From Lachnoclostridium sp. An76 (lineage in GTDB: Bacteria; Bacillota; Clostridia; Lachnospirales; Lachnospiraceae): 64,000 bases of DNA. The notes under the pieces were generated by a model. The model was not told the DNA's origin and searched no databases. It worked only from the letters and a program-made list of their open reading frames with translations. Below, in pieces: positions 27,223-36,629 of the stretch (positions are counted from its first letter, which is position 1; each line of letters opens with the position of its first letter). The position numbers and the translations under genes were made by a program. The stretch is from contig NZ_NFHL01000002.1 of assembly GCF_002161355.1 (NCBI RefSeq), positions 496,001-560,000 of the forward strand. Direction: 5' to 3'.

Positions 27223-28905
27223 TTAAAATCCTGCTTTCTGCAGTTCATCCATCATAGCGCTCCTGCGGGAATACAGCGCCCGCCAGTTCTCCGCGATCTC
27301 AGCCGCCTTTTCTTTCCCGCCGGGATACCGCCGGATCTTCTTAAGGTACTGTATCAGCTCCCTGTACCGTTTTCTGTCTCCGGTTCTCTCTGCCTGTTTA
27401 TGTACATATGATATGTATATGTCCCGCATCTGCTCCGGGAATTTCTTTTTCAGCACGTTTTCATATTTGTCCACATTGAAGATAAACGGTTCTTTCTGCA
27501 CGCACTCCAGCATGCGTTCATACATCCCTTCCGCTTCCATGAAAGGATACAGGATAGTGCAGCTGTTCCGGCTTTGCAGGATCTGTTCCCGGTACTGCTC
27601 CCACTCCTGCTCTGTACAGACTGCTTTCATCTTCTGGATGTGTGCCAGATCATGCTGCGGGCACTCAAGAACATAGTACTGCAGTTCTTCTTTGTAAGCC
27701 TTTTCATCCGCCTGTGTTTCATATATGGAAATCAGCTGCCTGCTGTACTGTGCGACCAGCCCCGGATATCCGCTGTCCAGCTCTTTACTCTCCTTCAGGA
27801 TCCGAACCGCCTCGTCCAGTTCACCGTGCTCAATATTCTCCTGAATTTCCAGCCCTCTTACCGCAGAAAATCTCCAGTGCTGCCTTCGGTATTCCCTGAT
27901 CTCTTCCTCCGGATACCCCAGCTGATCCATAATTTCCAGCCGCTTCAGGATATTATTCTCATAGCCGTAACGGGCGCTCCACGTATTTCCGCAATCCGTG
28001 GAAGATGTCTGCCTTTCGATCCTTTCATCCAGATACTCCAGCTTTTTCTCCAGCATTTCACGGCTCCGGAACTCATGGGCCAGGAAATCTTCCATATATT
28101 CTTCCATGTAATCTATGACATAATCGCATGCCAGATGGCTTGTAAACCATGTAAACATTTCATCTCTGACTTCTTCGGTACAGTTCTCCAGTATTTCTTT
28201 CCACTTATCATAACATGTATTCGCAACCTGCGATATGCCACCGTCCGAATCATCGATATCTACATTCCCAATCGTCTTGAAAACATAATTGGTCAGTTCA
28301 AACGCCTGCCGCCAGCAGTTCCGTTCCATCAATGTATCCGCTTTGTCTTCCAGATAGCTGTCCATCTCACGGGTAAAATCCCACGCATTCCGGTAATCGA
28401 TAAACCCGCTCCTGTCGCCGTGCTCCCATACGATCTGGTCGACGCCCTCCTTTAACCGGCACATCTGCTTTTCATCTATCTTCACCGCGTATCTGGTCAT
28501 AAATGTATTGCGGATCTCATCGTCCCGCCCGGCCAGCTGCTTGACAAAAGAGCGCAGTTCCGTTTCCGGAATCTTTTCAATAATTTCCTCCAGATCTTCT
28601 TCCGCCTGCTCTGAACCAGATGAACCTTCTACCAGGCTATCTGAGCCTTCCTGTTCCTCGATCTCATAGAGCACAGCCGCCATATGTTTGCAGTTGTTCC
28701 CGTCGTCCGCATAGGGACAGGTGCAGTACATTTCACAGATCCGCCCGTCTTCTATTTCGATATCTACTTCGTAGTCCTCCGTGCCCTCCACTACGGCATG
28801 ATAGCCGTGTTCTGTTTTCTCAAGATCCTGAACTGCACCGTCGTAATAGTACATTTCCCCCCGGGCGAGGATATGCTCTCGAAACAAATCTTTCCAATAG
28901 TTCAT
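27223..28905 (-). CDS. SWIM zinc-finger protein
   Basis: 560 residues. The SWIM motif C61-x-C63...C72-x-H74 (YCTCPYADDGNNCKHMA) is complete. After it come an acidic linker (about 85-110) and a long mainly helical region with repeated Leu/Glu/Tyr patterns that look TPR-like. SWIM proteins bind DNA or proteins and often accompany SNF2-type helicases, but none is adjacent here. Many Clostridia carry such stand-alone SWIM proteins of unknown role. The gene appears full length and probably leads a two-gene unit with the 116-residue protein. Confidence 0.75.
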   Translation of the reverse strand: MNYWKDLFREHILARGEMYYYDGAVQDLEKTEHGYHAVVEGTEDYEVDIEIEDGRICEMYCTCPYADDGNNCKHMAAVLYEIEEQEGSDSLVEGSSGSEQAEEDLEEIIEKIPETELRSFVKQLAGRDDEIRNTFMTRYAVKIDEKQMCRLKEGVDQIVWEHGDRSGFIDYRNAWDFTREMDSYLEDKADTLMERNCWRQAFELTNYVFKTIGNVDIDDSDGGISQVANTCYDKWKEILENCTEEVRDEMFTWFTSHLACDYVIDYMEEYMEDFLAHEFRSREMLEKKLEYLDERIERQTSSTDCGNTWSARYGYENNILKRLEIMDQLGYPEEEIREYRRQHWRFSAVRGLEIQENIEHGELDEAVRILKESKELDSGYPGLVAQYSRQLISIYETQADEKAYKEELQYYVLECPQHDLAHIQKMKAVCTEQEWEQYREQILQSRNSCTILYPFMEAEGMYERMLECVQKEPFIFNVDKYENVLKKKFPEQMRDIYISYVHKQAERTGDRKRYRELIQYLKKIRRYPGGKEKAAEIAENWRALYSRRSAMMDELQKAGF

Positions 28906-28971
28906 AACATTTTTCTCTTTTTTCTTATTGAATATTTTTGACGCTTTTACTCATCCTGATAAATCACACTC

Positions 28972-29481
28972 TCAAAAGTCCGGCAATTCCGGTTTCAGCA
29001 GAAAGTCAAAGACATTCATGAATAATATTCCATCCTCATTATAAAACGGCTTCGGCGTATTCGATGTGATCACGATCTTTTTAAAGGAATCATGGATTTT
29101 CAGAAACGGACTGATCTCCTGAGTGGTCTTTTCTTCTGTTTCAAGCAGATAGGCGGACTGAATATAGTATTTTTTAGAACCTTTATTACAGATAAAATCT
29201 ATCTCCAGCTGTTTTTTTACATACTTTCCATCCTTGCCCTTCTCCACAATATTGAGATTTCCGACATCTACACTGAAACCTCTCATCCGCATCTCATTGT
29301 AGATCACATTTTCCATGGAATGCGTCACTTCCATCTGCCGGTAGTTAATCCTTGCATTCTGAAGCCCCAGATCCATGAAATAATATTTTACCGGCGTACC
29401 GATATAAGATTTTTCTTTGATATCATACCGCTTATAAAATAGAAAAGGTAGCATTTCTGCGGCCTTTTCTCTGATATTCCC
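28972..29481 (-). pseudogene. C-terminal fragment of a DUF4143-type ATP-binding protein
   Basis: The frame from 29481 reads NIREKAAEMLPFLFYKRYDI and continues through YYFMDLGLQNARIN and ENVIYNEM, then ends in an ITSNT...NVFDFLL segment. This is the C-terminal DUF4143/nuclease-like half of AAA proteins of the ATP-binding DUF4143 family. The whole N-terminal AAA domain is missing and an in-frame stop lies just upstream. No ribosome site supports ATG 29454. It is a decayed gene. Confidence 0.7.
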
Positions 29482-29544
29482 TTAATATTTACCTGTATTT
29501 TTCTATACTCAATCATAACAGGCAGTTGTGGGGAACAGTTGTCA

Positions 29545-29862
29545 TCATTTTCCTGCTAAATGCCTCAGCGTATCTTTCAGATCGTCGCTGAATCCTTCCA
29601 GATCATCAAATGTGATCGCCCCCTCATTCAGCAATGATACCAGAATGAAAAGCAAATTCGCTCTGCTCATCCGGCACTGTACGCCGCAGTCTTTCTTATC
29701 CTCCCGTATCCGCTTCTCCAGCGCCCAGAATCGATCCGACGCATTACCCCCACCTGACAACAACTCAATGTATTCCTGGTTTAGTTTTTCCATATACGCT
29801 TCCTGCCAGCCAGAGATCTTACTGCGGAATAACTTCCAGTCTTTCTCTGAAAATCTGTTCAT
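29545..29862 (-). CDS. Small conserved helical protein
   Basis: 105 residues, mostly helical and charged (FSEKDWKLFRSKISGWQEAY, FWALEKRIREDK, FILVSLLNEGAITFDDLEGF). It resembles a small family widespread in Firmicutes that databases sometimes mislabel as multidrug transporter; no membrane helix is present. It starts 6 bp after the stop of the Nudix gene and is the last gene of the HNH-helicase-Nudix operon. Function unknown. Confidence 0.6.
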   Translation of the reverse strand: MNRFSEKDWKLFRSKISGWQEAYMEKLNQEYIELLSGGGNASDRFWALEKRIREDKKDCGVQCRMSRANLLFILVSLLNEGAITFDDLEGFSDDLKDTLRHLAGK

Positions 29863-29868
29863 AACATA

Positions 29869-30276
29869 TCACCTCGCATTTATCTGATTTACCAGATATT
29901 CCCTTATCCCCTCTATCAGCCCTTTATCCGCCGGCAGCCACTCCACACTCTCCAGCGTCTCCGCTGTCAGCCATTTCGCTGCCTCATGTTCTTTCAGCAC
30001 CAGCTCTCCTGATCTGATCGTACAGAAGAAGCAATCCATGGACAGATGGAACTCCGGATAATCATACTCCACGGTCTCCAGGAAATCCTTCACTTCAATC
30101 TCGATATCCAGCTCTTCCTTTATCTCCCGCACAAGCGCTTCCTGCGGCGTCTCACCGGGCTCAATCTTCCCGCCCGGGAACTCCCAGCCGTCCTTGAACT
30201 CTCCGTATCCACGCTGGGTCGCAAATATTTTATCCTCGTGTATGATGATTGCTGCCACTACTCTTACTGTCTTCAT
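29869..30276 (-). CDS. Nudix hydrolase (MutT-like)
   Basis: 135 residues with a complete Nudix box (GGKIEPGETPQEALVREIKEEL, split here by positions 34-55: G34, E39, E42, R49, E50, E53, E54). The RGYGEFKDGWEFPGGK start is typical of (deoxy)nucleoside triphosphate pyrophosphohydrolases. Such enzymes clean oxidised or modified nucleotides. It lies 12 bp behind the PLD-helicase gene and 6 bp before a small conserved gene, so it is part of that operon, which suggests a role in nucleotide or DNA damage response, or in defence, rather than general housekeeping. Confidence 0.85.
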   Translation of the reverse strand: MKTVRVVAAIIIHEDKIFATQRGYGEFKDGWEFPGGKIEPGETPQEALVREIKEELDIEIEVKDFLETVEYDYPEFHLSMDCFFCTIRSGELVLKEHEAAKWLTAETLESVEWLPADKGLIEGIREYLVNQINAR

Positions 30277-30288
30277 ACCATTCCTCCG

Positions 30289-33225
30289 TCAGTTGTTTAC
30301 AATGTATTCGTAAATATCTTCCCGGACCGGCGTGTCCAGATCCCACTCGATCTCCACCGCCGTCTTGTCCGTATTCGCCATGATAAATTCCTCTGCTTTT
30401 CCAGTGGCTGTCATCCGTCCAAGATAATAAAATTCCTTAGAAATCTTATCATCCTTATTCTTGCGGACAAACAGCTCCACATCAATACCGCGCTCTCTGG
30501 CATGCAGAAAATTCTGCACATCCTCGGAATCTTTCGTCCGGCTCTGCTTCGATATAGCAATCAGTCTGTTCGGGCTTTCAAAATGATCCTCGTATTTAAT
30601 GGTATCCTGAATATCCTCATCCTTGTCATAATTGATGAACACCGGAAATGTCTTCGTCTTCCGGTCATATTTATATCCGCCCAGGTTCAACGGGACTTCG
30701 TTGTTCTCCCATTCCAGAAGCCGACACACATCTTCGTATGTATATTTCTGGTAAAGCACAAAATTCGTATCCTGATATCTGCGGCTGTAATTTTCCTCAT
30801 ACCGGGACACCCCGAACTCAACCAGCTCCTTCAGGATCTTGTAAAATTCCGGGTTCTTCAACATTTCCCCAAATTCTTCTGACAGCTCATACTCTCCGTT
30901 CCCTGTCTTCTCTATAAAAACACAGTCCGAATAAGTCTTCCTGCCTGATCCGGTTGGAAATTCATTTGTCATTACATTGACAACATTTCGGATCGTTTTG
31001 TCCTGCAGCTCGATTCCATAACTTTGCGCCAGATCCTTCTCCCACAACTGGAAGAAACCGTGCTGATAACTCAGCATACGGTTCAGCATAGCAAGCTCAT
31101 GGATCCGCTTCCCGCTGGCCAGCTTTCTGGAAATGAATTCAATCACCTTTTCTTCTGCTGCGGACAGTCTGACCGTATAATCCTTCTCGTATTTGACCAG
31201 AAATTTATAATAAGAACCCAAACTGTTGTTGTCAAAAATCCGCAGAACGTCCATTTCTCCGTAATTGTCAAAATCCTTCAGCGCCGGAATCCGTCCCAGT
31301 TTATTTTTCAGATTCTTATAATTCTCTTTGATCAGCTTAATGTCGCTGAAATTCGCGCTGTCAATGGCCGCAAAAATCCGTTTTCTCGATATTTCATCAA
31401 AATGGATCGTGGAAGAACCCGGGATAATCCGCTCCCCTTCCAGCACATAGCGCCGAATATTGTCTTTGTTGTAGCTTCGATCCCCGGACAACGCGATCGG
31501 TATCATAAAGTTATTCTTATAATTTCCAATGAAATCCAGAATCACCACATATTCCTTGTCATCCGCCTTTCGCAGCCCGCGTCCCAACTGCTGCACAAAG
31601 ACAATCGGTGATTCCGTCGGGCGCAGCATGATAACCTGATTTACTTCCGGGATATCCACACCTTCATTAAAAATATCTACCGTGAAAATATAATCCAGCT
31701 TGTCCTCACCTTCCTCCAACACAAGGCGCTCCACTGCCTGCTCACGTTTCTCCTGACTGTCATCCCCTGTCAGCGCCATAGTCCGGTATCCGCGCTCATT
31801 AAACTTCTCGCTCAGCACAGCAGCTTCTTTCTTGGAACTACAGAAGATCAGCCCCTTCGGCCGCTTTCCGCAATAACCGTAATACTCCATCTGCTCGATC
31901 ACATAGCGGACACGTTCATCACTGGTAAGTTTATTAAAATCCTTCAGCCCAGTCTCTTCATCCACTGTCTCTCCACCGATCTGCAAATCTGTGATGCCAA
32001 AATAGTGAAACGGACAGAGCAGATTTTCTTCCAATGCCTGCTGAAGACGGATCTCATAAGCAATATTATGGTCAAAAGCCGCGTACACATCAAATGCATC
32101 GGTACGCTCCGGTGAAGCCGTCATCCCCAGCCAGAACCTCGGTGTAAAATACTGCATAATATTCTGGTAGCTCGCAGCCCCGGTCCGATGAGCCTCATCA
32201 ATAATAATCGTGTCAAACTCATCCCGCCGAAATCTCGTAAGGATCTCCTGTTTGGCCATCATCTGCATAGTAGAAAAGAGATAATCCACATCGTAATCCT
32301 TCGAATTGCCGGAAAGCAGGCCAAAAGTCCTGGTATTTCCAAATACCTTCTTATAGCTGGCGATCGCCTGTTTCGCAATCTGCTCCCTGTGTACCAGAAA
32401 CAGCACTTTCTTTGTATCTTCCTCTCGAAGCGCAAATGCAGAGGCATACGTCTTTCCCGTTCCGGTCGCTGAAATCAGCAAGGCTTTCATTTCGCCTGCG
32501 GCCCGGATCTTTTCAAGATTGGAAATAAAGCCTAACTGCATAGAATTAGGCTGCAACTTATACTGTTCCAGAGACGGAATCTGCGCTTCCTTCGCAATCT
32601 TTCTCTGCTTCCGGATAATCCGATAGTTGAGCGCATATTCTTCAATAAAATCCTCAAATGCAACTGCATACTCTGAATTCCACAGATCTGTAAATTCTGT
32701 CATCAAATCCGCAGCATACTCTCCCTGATCGGTAGAAACCACCTTGGTATTCCATTCCCGGTTCTTTGTTAACGCACTTAAAGTCAGATTCGAACTGCCG
32801 ACAATAATCCGATAGAGCTCTTCATTTTTGAAAATGTATCCTTTCGTATGGAAACCTTCCTGCGCCTCATCTGTCCGGTACATTTTCAGCGTAATATTAT
32901 TCAGCCCCGCCAGTTTCCGCAGTGCCCTCGGCTCACTGAAATTCTGATAATCCGTCGTAAGAATCTTCCCCGGTATGCCACGCCTTTCCAGCTCTTTCAA
33001 TGTCTGAAGCAGCGGCGTAATCCCACCCATAGTAATAAACGCAACACTGATAAAGAATTCATCGCATGACAAGAGCTCATCCTCAATGGATGAGAGAACC
33101 TTTCGCCCTTCTTTATAATTGTTGGAAATAAACTGGGGCTTGTAGGCAAGGTTAGACTGGTATGTTCTGTCTAAGTATGCAGTTGTGAAGCCTTCTCGTA
33201 GCAGATTGTCGTGGAAAGTAGTCAC
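30289..33225 (-). CDS. PLD-SF2 helicase-DUF3427 protein
   Basis: 978 residues. Residues about 30-200 form a phospholipase-D-like nuclease domain (HTKGYIF near 125, then GSSNLTLSAL). The SF2 helicase core has ATGTGKT (about 250), IIIDEAH (about 340), LGMTASPERTD and the motif VI QQLGRGLRK (about 548). From about 600 to the end is a DUF3427-like region. It should unwind or translocate on DNA or RNA and cut through its PLD site. It begins 5 bp after the HNH gene and is followed by Nudix and small-protein genes, forming a compact four-gene operon. Comparable helicases appear in defence and repair settings; the precise function is unknown. Confidence 0.88.
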   Translation of the reverse strand: MTTFHDNLLREGFTTAYLDRTYQSNLAYKPQFISNNYKEGRKVLSSIEDELLSCDEFFISVAFITMGGITPLLQTLKELERRGIPGKILTTDYQNFSEPRALRKLAGLNNITLKMYRTDEAQEGFHTKGYIFKNEELYRIIVGSSNLTLSALTKNREWNTKVVSTDQGEYAADLMTEFTDLWNSEYAVAFEDFIEEYALNYRIIRKQRKIAKEAQIPSLEQYKLQPNSMQLGFISNLEKIRAAGEMKALLISATGTGKTYASAFALREEDTKKVLFLVHREQIAKQAIASYKKVFGNTRTFGLLSGNSKDYDVDYLFSTMQMMAKQEILTRFRRDEFDTIIIDEAHRTGAASYQNIMQYFTPRFWLGMTASPERTDAFDVYAAFDHNIAYEIRLQQALEENLLCPFHYFGITDLQIGGETVDEETGLKDFNKLTSDERVRYVIEQMEYYGYCGKRPKGLIFCSSKKEAAVLSEKFNERGYRTMALTGDDSQEKREQAVERLVLEEGEDKLDYIFTVDIFNEGVDIPEVNQVIMLRPTESPIVFVQQLGRGLRKADDKEYVVILDFIGNYKNNFMIPIALSGDRSYNKDNIRRYVLEGERIIPGSSTIHFDEISRKRIFAAIDSANFSDIKLIKENYKNLKNKLGRIPALKDFDNYGEMDVLRIFDNNSLGSYYKFLVKYEKDYTVRLSAAEEKVIEFISRKLASGKRIHELAMLNRMLSYQHGFFQLWEKDLAQSYGIELQDKTIRNVVNVMTNEFPTGSGRKTYSDCVFIEKTGNGEYELSEEFGEMLKNPEFYKILKELVEFGVSRYEENYSRRYQDTNFVLYQKYTYEDVCRLLEWENNEVPLNLGGYKYDRKTKTFPVFINYDKDEDIQDTIKYEDHFESPNRLIAISKQSRTKDSEDVQNFLHARERGIDVELFVRKNKDDKISKEFYYLGRMTATGKAEEFIMANTDKTAVEIEWDLDTPVREDIYEYIVNN

Positions 33226-33230
33226 CGTAG

Positions 33231-33803
33231 TTATTCTCCTTGTACGTATGTAATTGAGAGGTTATACCATCTCTTAATATAGCTGTCTTTCAGCAAATCC
33301 TCATCCTTTTGGACCAGCTGCACGAACATCTTAGTAAGACCATCAAATTCTTTAAAATCTCCCGGATCACAGAGTGACCAATTAAGCTGCTCTAATGTCC
33401 AACCGCTTTTGACAGCATTATGGAGCATAGATGTAGTCGCCCAGTTTTCTTCCGCATCTGCACCGCCTAATGTCACAGGGACAATGTGATCCACAGTTGG
33501 CACAAACTCCCAGTAAGCATTGTGACACGCATCCATTTTCCAGTGTGGATGGTAAGGAAATTCTTCAGGCATATAGTAAGAGAGCACTTTTAGCAAACCG
33601 GGATTGATCAGCTTTTTTCCGCTGTATCGGTCAATAAATCCATCTTTCACAAACTGCTGCATTTTCTCCTTATCTGTGTAATTTCTGCCCTTTGGTACAA
33701 CTCTTTGGAAAGGATATTCTTGAACTATAATCCTTTTGGCTTCTATGATATTGCCATATAAGAGTTTAATTGTGGAGGATTCAATTACTGTAAATTTGTT
33801 CAT
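33231..33803 (-). CDS. HNH endonuclease
   Basis: 190 residues. The HNH core is TVDHIVPVTLGGADAEENWA followed by TTSMLHNAVKSG: the DH of the first strand, the N of ENWA and the HN of MLHNAVK supply the metal-binding residues. An upstream DACHNAYWEF may add to the fold. The N-terminal about 95 residues have no motif I recognise. It heads the operon with the PLD-helicase (5 bp gap). Likely a DNA-cutting subunit. Start ATG 33803 has weak GAAATG context, so the exact start is uncertain. Confidence 0.8.
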   Translation of the reverse strand: MNKFTVIESSTIKLLYGNIIEAKRIIVQEYPFQRVVPKGRNYTDKEKMQQFVKDGFIDRYSGKKLINPGLLKVLSYYMPEEFPYHPHWKMDACHNAYWEFVPTVDHIVPVTLGGADAEENWATTSMLHNAVKSGWTLEQLNWSLCDPGDFKEFDGLTKMFVQLVQKDEDLLKDSYIKRWYNLSITYVQGE

Positions 33804-34006
33804 TTCGATTTTCTCTGTTTTCCAAATAATCTATAATTTCATACTATTTTTACTATACTTAAATGGTACTATTTCTTAAATTTCTCAGGGATGGCATATT
33901 TCTTAATCCTGATATAAGTCATATATTTTATATCATAGGTATAATTCCCTTTAAAATCAAGGAGATTCCGATGTGCTCTATAATATTGTTCTCTCTTTGT
34001 AAAACA

Positions 34007-34395
34007 CTATTTAAGCTCAATTTTATAATGTCCAATCCATCTTTGCCCTGCTATTCTTTCCATATCAGGATTTTTTCTTTTTATTTCTTCATATTCTTCC
34101 TCTGTCATTCGTTCCTTCATATGATTTAAGAACACTTGGTATTCACTTGGTTCACTTCCAATCTCTACTGCTCCCAGCTTACGAAACAATTTTTTACCAG
34201 GTTCATTATCCGAACAAATGCGGACAAAAAAATAATCTATTTTACAGATGCTTTTAACCTTTCTCATAAATAATTGGAGTGTATCATATGCAATACCTTG
34301 TCTCTGATATTTTTCTACAATATCTATCCCCACTTCCGGAGTCACAGATTCTAACTTTCTTAAAACAATATTACCGGCATATTTTTTTGTAGCTT
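34007..34395 (-). pseudogene. N-truncated GNAT acetyltransferase
   Basis: From about KKYAGNIVLRKLESVTPEVG on, the minus-strand frame matches the second half of a RimJ-like GNAT enzyme (VEKYQRQGIAYDTLQLFMRK, then NEPGKKLFRKLGAVEIG). The first half is missing: at about 34395 the DNA switches to the end of the phosphoesterase gene. The open frame continues to 34486 only by chance through that gene. The remnant therefore lacks part of the fold. Confidence 0.65.
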
Positions 34396-35102
34396 TCAAT
34401 ATAACAGAAATATGCTTCCTCCGTCTCCACCACCACAAACTCTTCCGTCCCAATCGCTCTCCCATCTCTATACGTCGAGAACACATCGCACGATATCACA
34501 TTCCCCTCTCTGTATATCTCCTCCACCGGCGTATGTCCCACCACCTGCAGGATCTTATCCTCCCCGTACATCTTCCCCGACGTATACTGCGGCCTGTACC
34601 AGATCGGCGATACATTACTCCACATATACTCCCGAGTCAGCCCATTAATGATCCTCACCACTTCATCCACATCATCATATTTTGACACCGGCACCACTTT
34701 CTTCACAAAATAATCTGTAATCCCTCCGTGGCAGAAAAGCACATTATCTATCTTCTGGACATATCGAATCTCATTTCCTTCCGGCAGCGCGGATTTCAGC
34801 TCTTCAAGCTTCTTCACAACTGTGTACGCCGCAGCCGGGCTGTACCCGCTCTCCCGCTCATCCCACAAGTAACACAGGTCATGGTTTCCATATACCCAGA
34901 GCGTATCCGGATATTTCTTTGCAAATGCGATCGCAGCGTCGAATGTCTCATTATACAGTTCCAGATTATATTCCTGATTCCAGTCATCCGGAATATCCAT
35001 AAGGCATACCGCCCGTTCCACGGTTCCTTTTTCCATAATTTCTCCCGCCTGCCGGAACATCCATGGTTTCAGATGAATGTCCGGTATCACAAGCACTTTC
35101 AT
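34371..35102 (-). CDS. Calcineurin-like metallophosphoesterase
   Basis: 243 residues with the metal-binding set VIPDIHLKPW (D8, H10), a second aspartate in CLMDIPDDW, YGNHDLCYL, FCHGGITDY and VVGHTPVEE. These are the GDxH/GNHD/GHTP motifs of the family, acting as phosphatase or nuclease on an unknown substrate. The final about 8 residues (ESYKKICR) come from the fused acetyltransferase remnant, so the original C-terminus was probably a little different, but the active site is intact. Starts ATG 35102 behind AGGAGG (CAGGAGGCAGGAAATG), 13 bp after the gene upstream. Confidence 0.85.
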   Translation of the reverse strand: MKVLVIPDIHLKPWMFRQAGEIMEKGTVERAVCLMDIPDDWNQEYNLELYNETFDAAIAFAKKYPDTLWVYGNHDLCYLWDERESGYSPAAAYTVVKKLEELKSALPEGNEIRYVQKIDNVLFCHGGITDYFVKKVVPVSKYDDVDEVVRIINGLTREYMWSNVSPIWYRPQYTSGKMYGEDKILQVVGHTPVEEIYREGNVISCDVFSTYRDGRAIGTEEFVVVETEEAYFCYIESYKKICR

Positions 35103-35115
35103 TTCCTGCCTCCTG

Positions 35116-35862
35116 TTATCTCAGCGCCTTACTCAGCTCCTCCGGTATCCCTCTCGGCCCTCTGACCGCATAAATCCCATATTCTTCCTTCAGTTTTCCA
35201 AACGTAAACTCATCCGGCTCATATCTCTTCTGCAGCCTGATCTTCATCACCGCCGTGATCGTCAGATCCCGGTCGCTGTACTCATATGGGATATCTGTCT
35301 CCGTTACCCTGCATTTATACAGGATTGCCGACACCGGCGCCCCCGCATAGATGAACACCGTATCTCCGGCTTTGATTCCCCTGCCCTGCTTCCAGTCGAT
35401 TTCCCGAACATCGTCAAAAGCATGCACGATGTCATAATACTTCGGATTCGCTGGCACGATCCATTCCTTCGGCGGCCGGATTTTCTGCTTCTTCTTTCTC
35501 GAAGCCGTCACTGCATAGCTCTCGTCGATCCACTGGCAGATTTCTGCAAAAGGAACCGTCCCGTCCAGCAGGATGGAGATCCAGCTGCTGCGGGTGATGT
35601 GATAACCGTAGAAATATCCCGGCTGCCGGACAAGCATATCCGCCAGCATCGGATCTCCCAGCTTCACATTAATGATATCCACATATTCCGTTCCCTTTAA
35701 GCCCAGCTTCTCCCGCGGGACGTCCATGATCAGCGCGAACCATTTCCGGGTGTCCGCGTGTCGCAGGACGGGATATGTCGGAGCGGTACGGAACGGATAG
35801 TCCGGTACTGTTTTATATTTTTTCTTTACATACTGAAATATTTCTTCTCTCAATCTGATCAC
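35116..35862 (-). CDS. MmcQ/YjbR-like protein with EVE/ASCH-like C-terminal domain
   Basis: 248 residues. The first about 125 match the MmcQ/YjbR fold (KKYKTVPDYPF, RKWFALIMDVPREKLGL, LLDGTVPFAEICQWIDESY). The second half (PKYYDIVHAFDDVREIDWKQ, GDTVFIYAGAPVSAILYKC) looks like a PUA-superfamily EVE or ASCH domain, which binds modified bases or RNA. The fusion suggests a nucleic-acid-binding role, possibly linked to base modification. It is 13 bp upstream of the phosphoesterase gene and likely co-transcribed with it. Confidence 0.7.
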   Translation of the reverse strand: MIRLREEIFQYVKKKYKTVPDYPFRTAPTYPVLRHADTRKWFALIMDVPREKLGLKGTEYVDIINVKLGDPMLADMLVRQPGYFYGYHITRSSWISILLDGTVPFAEICQWIDESYAVTASRKKKQKIRPPKEWIVPANPKYYDIVHAFDDVREIDWKQGRGIKAGDTVFIYAGAPVSAILYKCRVTETDIPYEYSDRDLTITAVMKIRLQKRYEPDEFTFGKLKEEYGIYAVRGPRGIPEELSKALR

Positions 35863-35948
35863 CTGTCGCTCAGCGATGCTCCGTTACTTTTATATATTTC
35901 GATACCATTGGTCCGATTATGAACCCACGCCAAAACCAGACCGCGCGG

Positions 35949-36629
35949 TCAATTTTTTCTCCCGCAGCACTTTTTATATTTCTTTCCGCTTCCGCACGGA
36001 CACGGATCATTCGGGTAGACCTTCTTCTTTCCGACTACTGTCTTACCTGATATCCCATCCGGCATGGACATTGTCGTTATCTCATCCGCATGATTGTCGA
36101 GATCCACGCCGAAGCCTCTTTTTTTCAGTTCATCCGCCGCCTCACCGAGCATTCTGGCAGCCTCGCTGCTCATAGGCACGATTGTAGGCTTTCGCCCGCC
36201 AGGCGCTGTCGGCATCTGGCGGAGCATTTCATTCGGCGTCCATCCCCGGTTTGACAGCATCCTTGTATGATTATTGATGTCCGTCATAAGTGAAACGAAT
36301 TTCCTCATTGCCTTTTCCGATGGAAATACGATCCCCTGTCCGTCAAGCATCTCCATGATATCCGCCAGGGGATTCCCCATGCTCACACGGTTCCAGATTA
36401 CCGGCATATATTCTTCCACTTCATCCAGATCCATATCCAGCTCTTCGACAAAGAATGTTTTCAACCTGCTGTAATAAGGGTCAGATACCGGATACCCGTT
36501 TTCTGTGTACTCCACAATCTCATCCGGATCCGGAATATAAAATTTTTTCTCTCCCTGCGACGCTTCAATGCTCAGATACAGCTTGTCCCTCAGTGTCTCT
36601 TTCACAATCACCCTGTCGCCCCGCAGCAC
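35949..36629 (-). CDS. SEC-C motif protein
   Basis: 226 residues ending in a classical SEC-C zinc motif ([21 protein letters not shown]). The N-terminal about 110 residues are acidic and helical; no SecA core is present. SEC-C modules bind zinc and dock to ribosomes or other proteins. The start overlaps the end of the pRiA4b-ORF3-like gene by 22 bp, so they are coupled. Function unknown. Confidence 0.75.
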   Translation of the reverse strand: MLRGDRVIVKETLRDKLYLSIEASQGEKKFYIPDPDEIVEYTENGYPVSDPYYSRLKTFFVEELDMDLDEVEEYMPVIWNRVSMGNPLADIMEMLDGQGIVFPSEKAMRKFVSLMTDINNHTRMLSNRGWTPNEMLRQMPTAPGGRKPTIVPMSSEAARMLGEAADELKKRGFGVDLDNHADEITTMSMPDGISGKTVVGKKKVYPNDPCPCGSGKKYKKCCGRKN

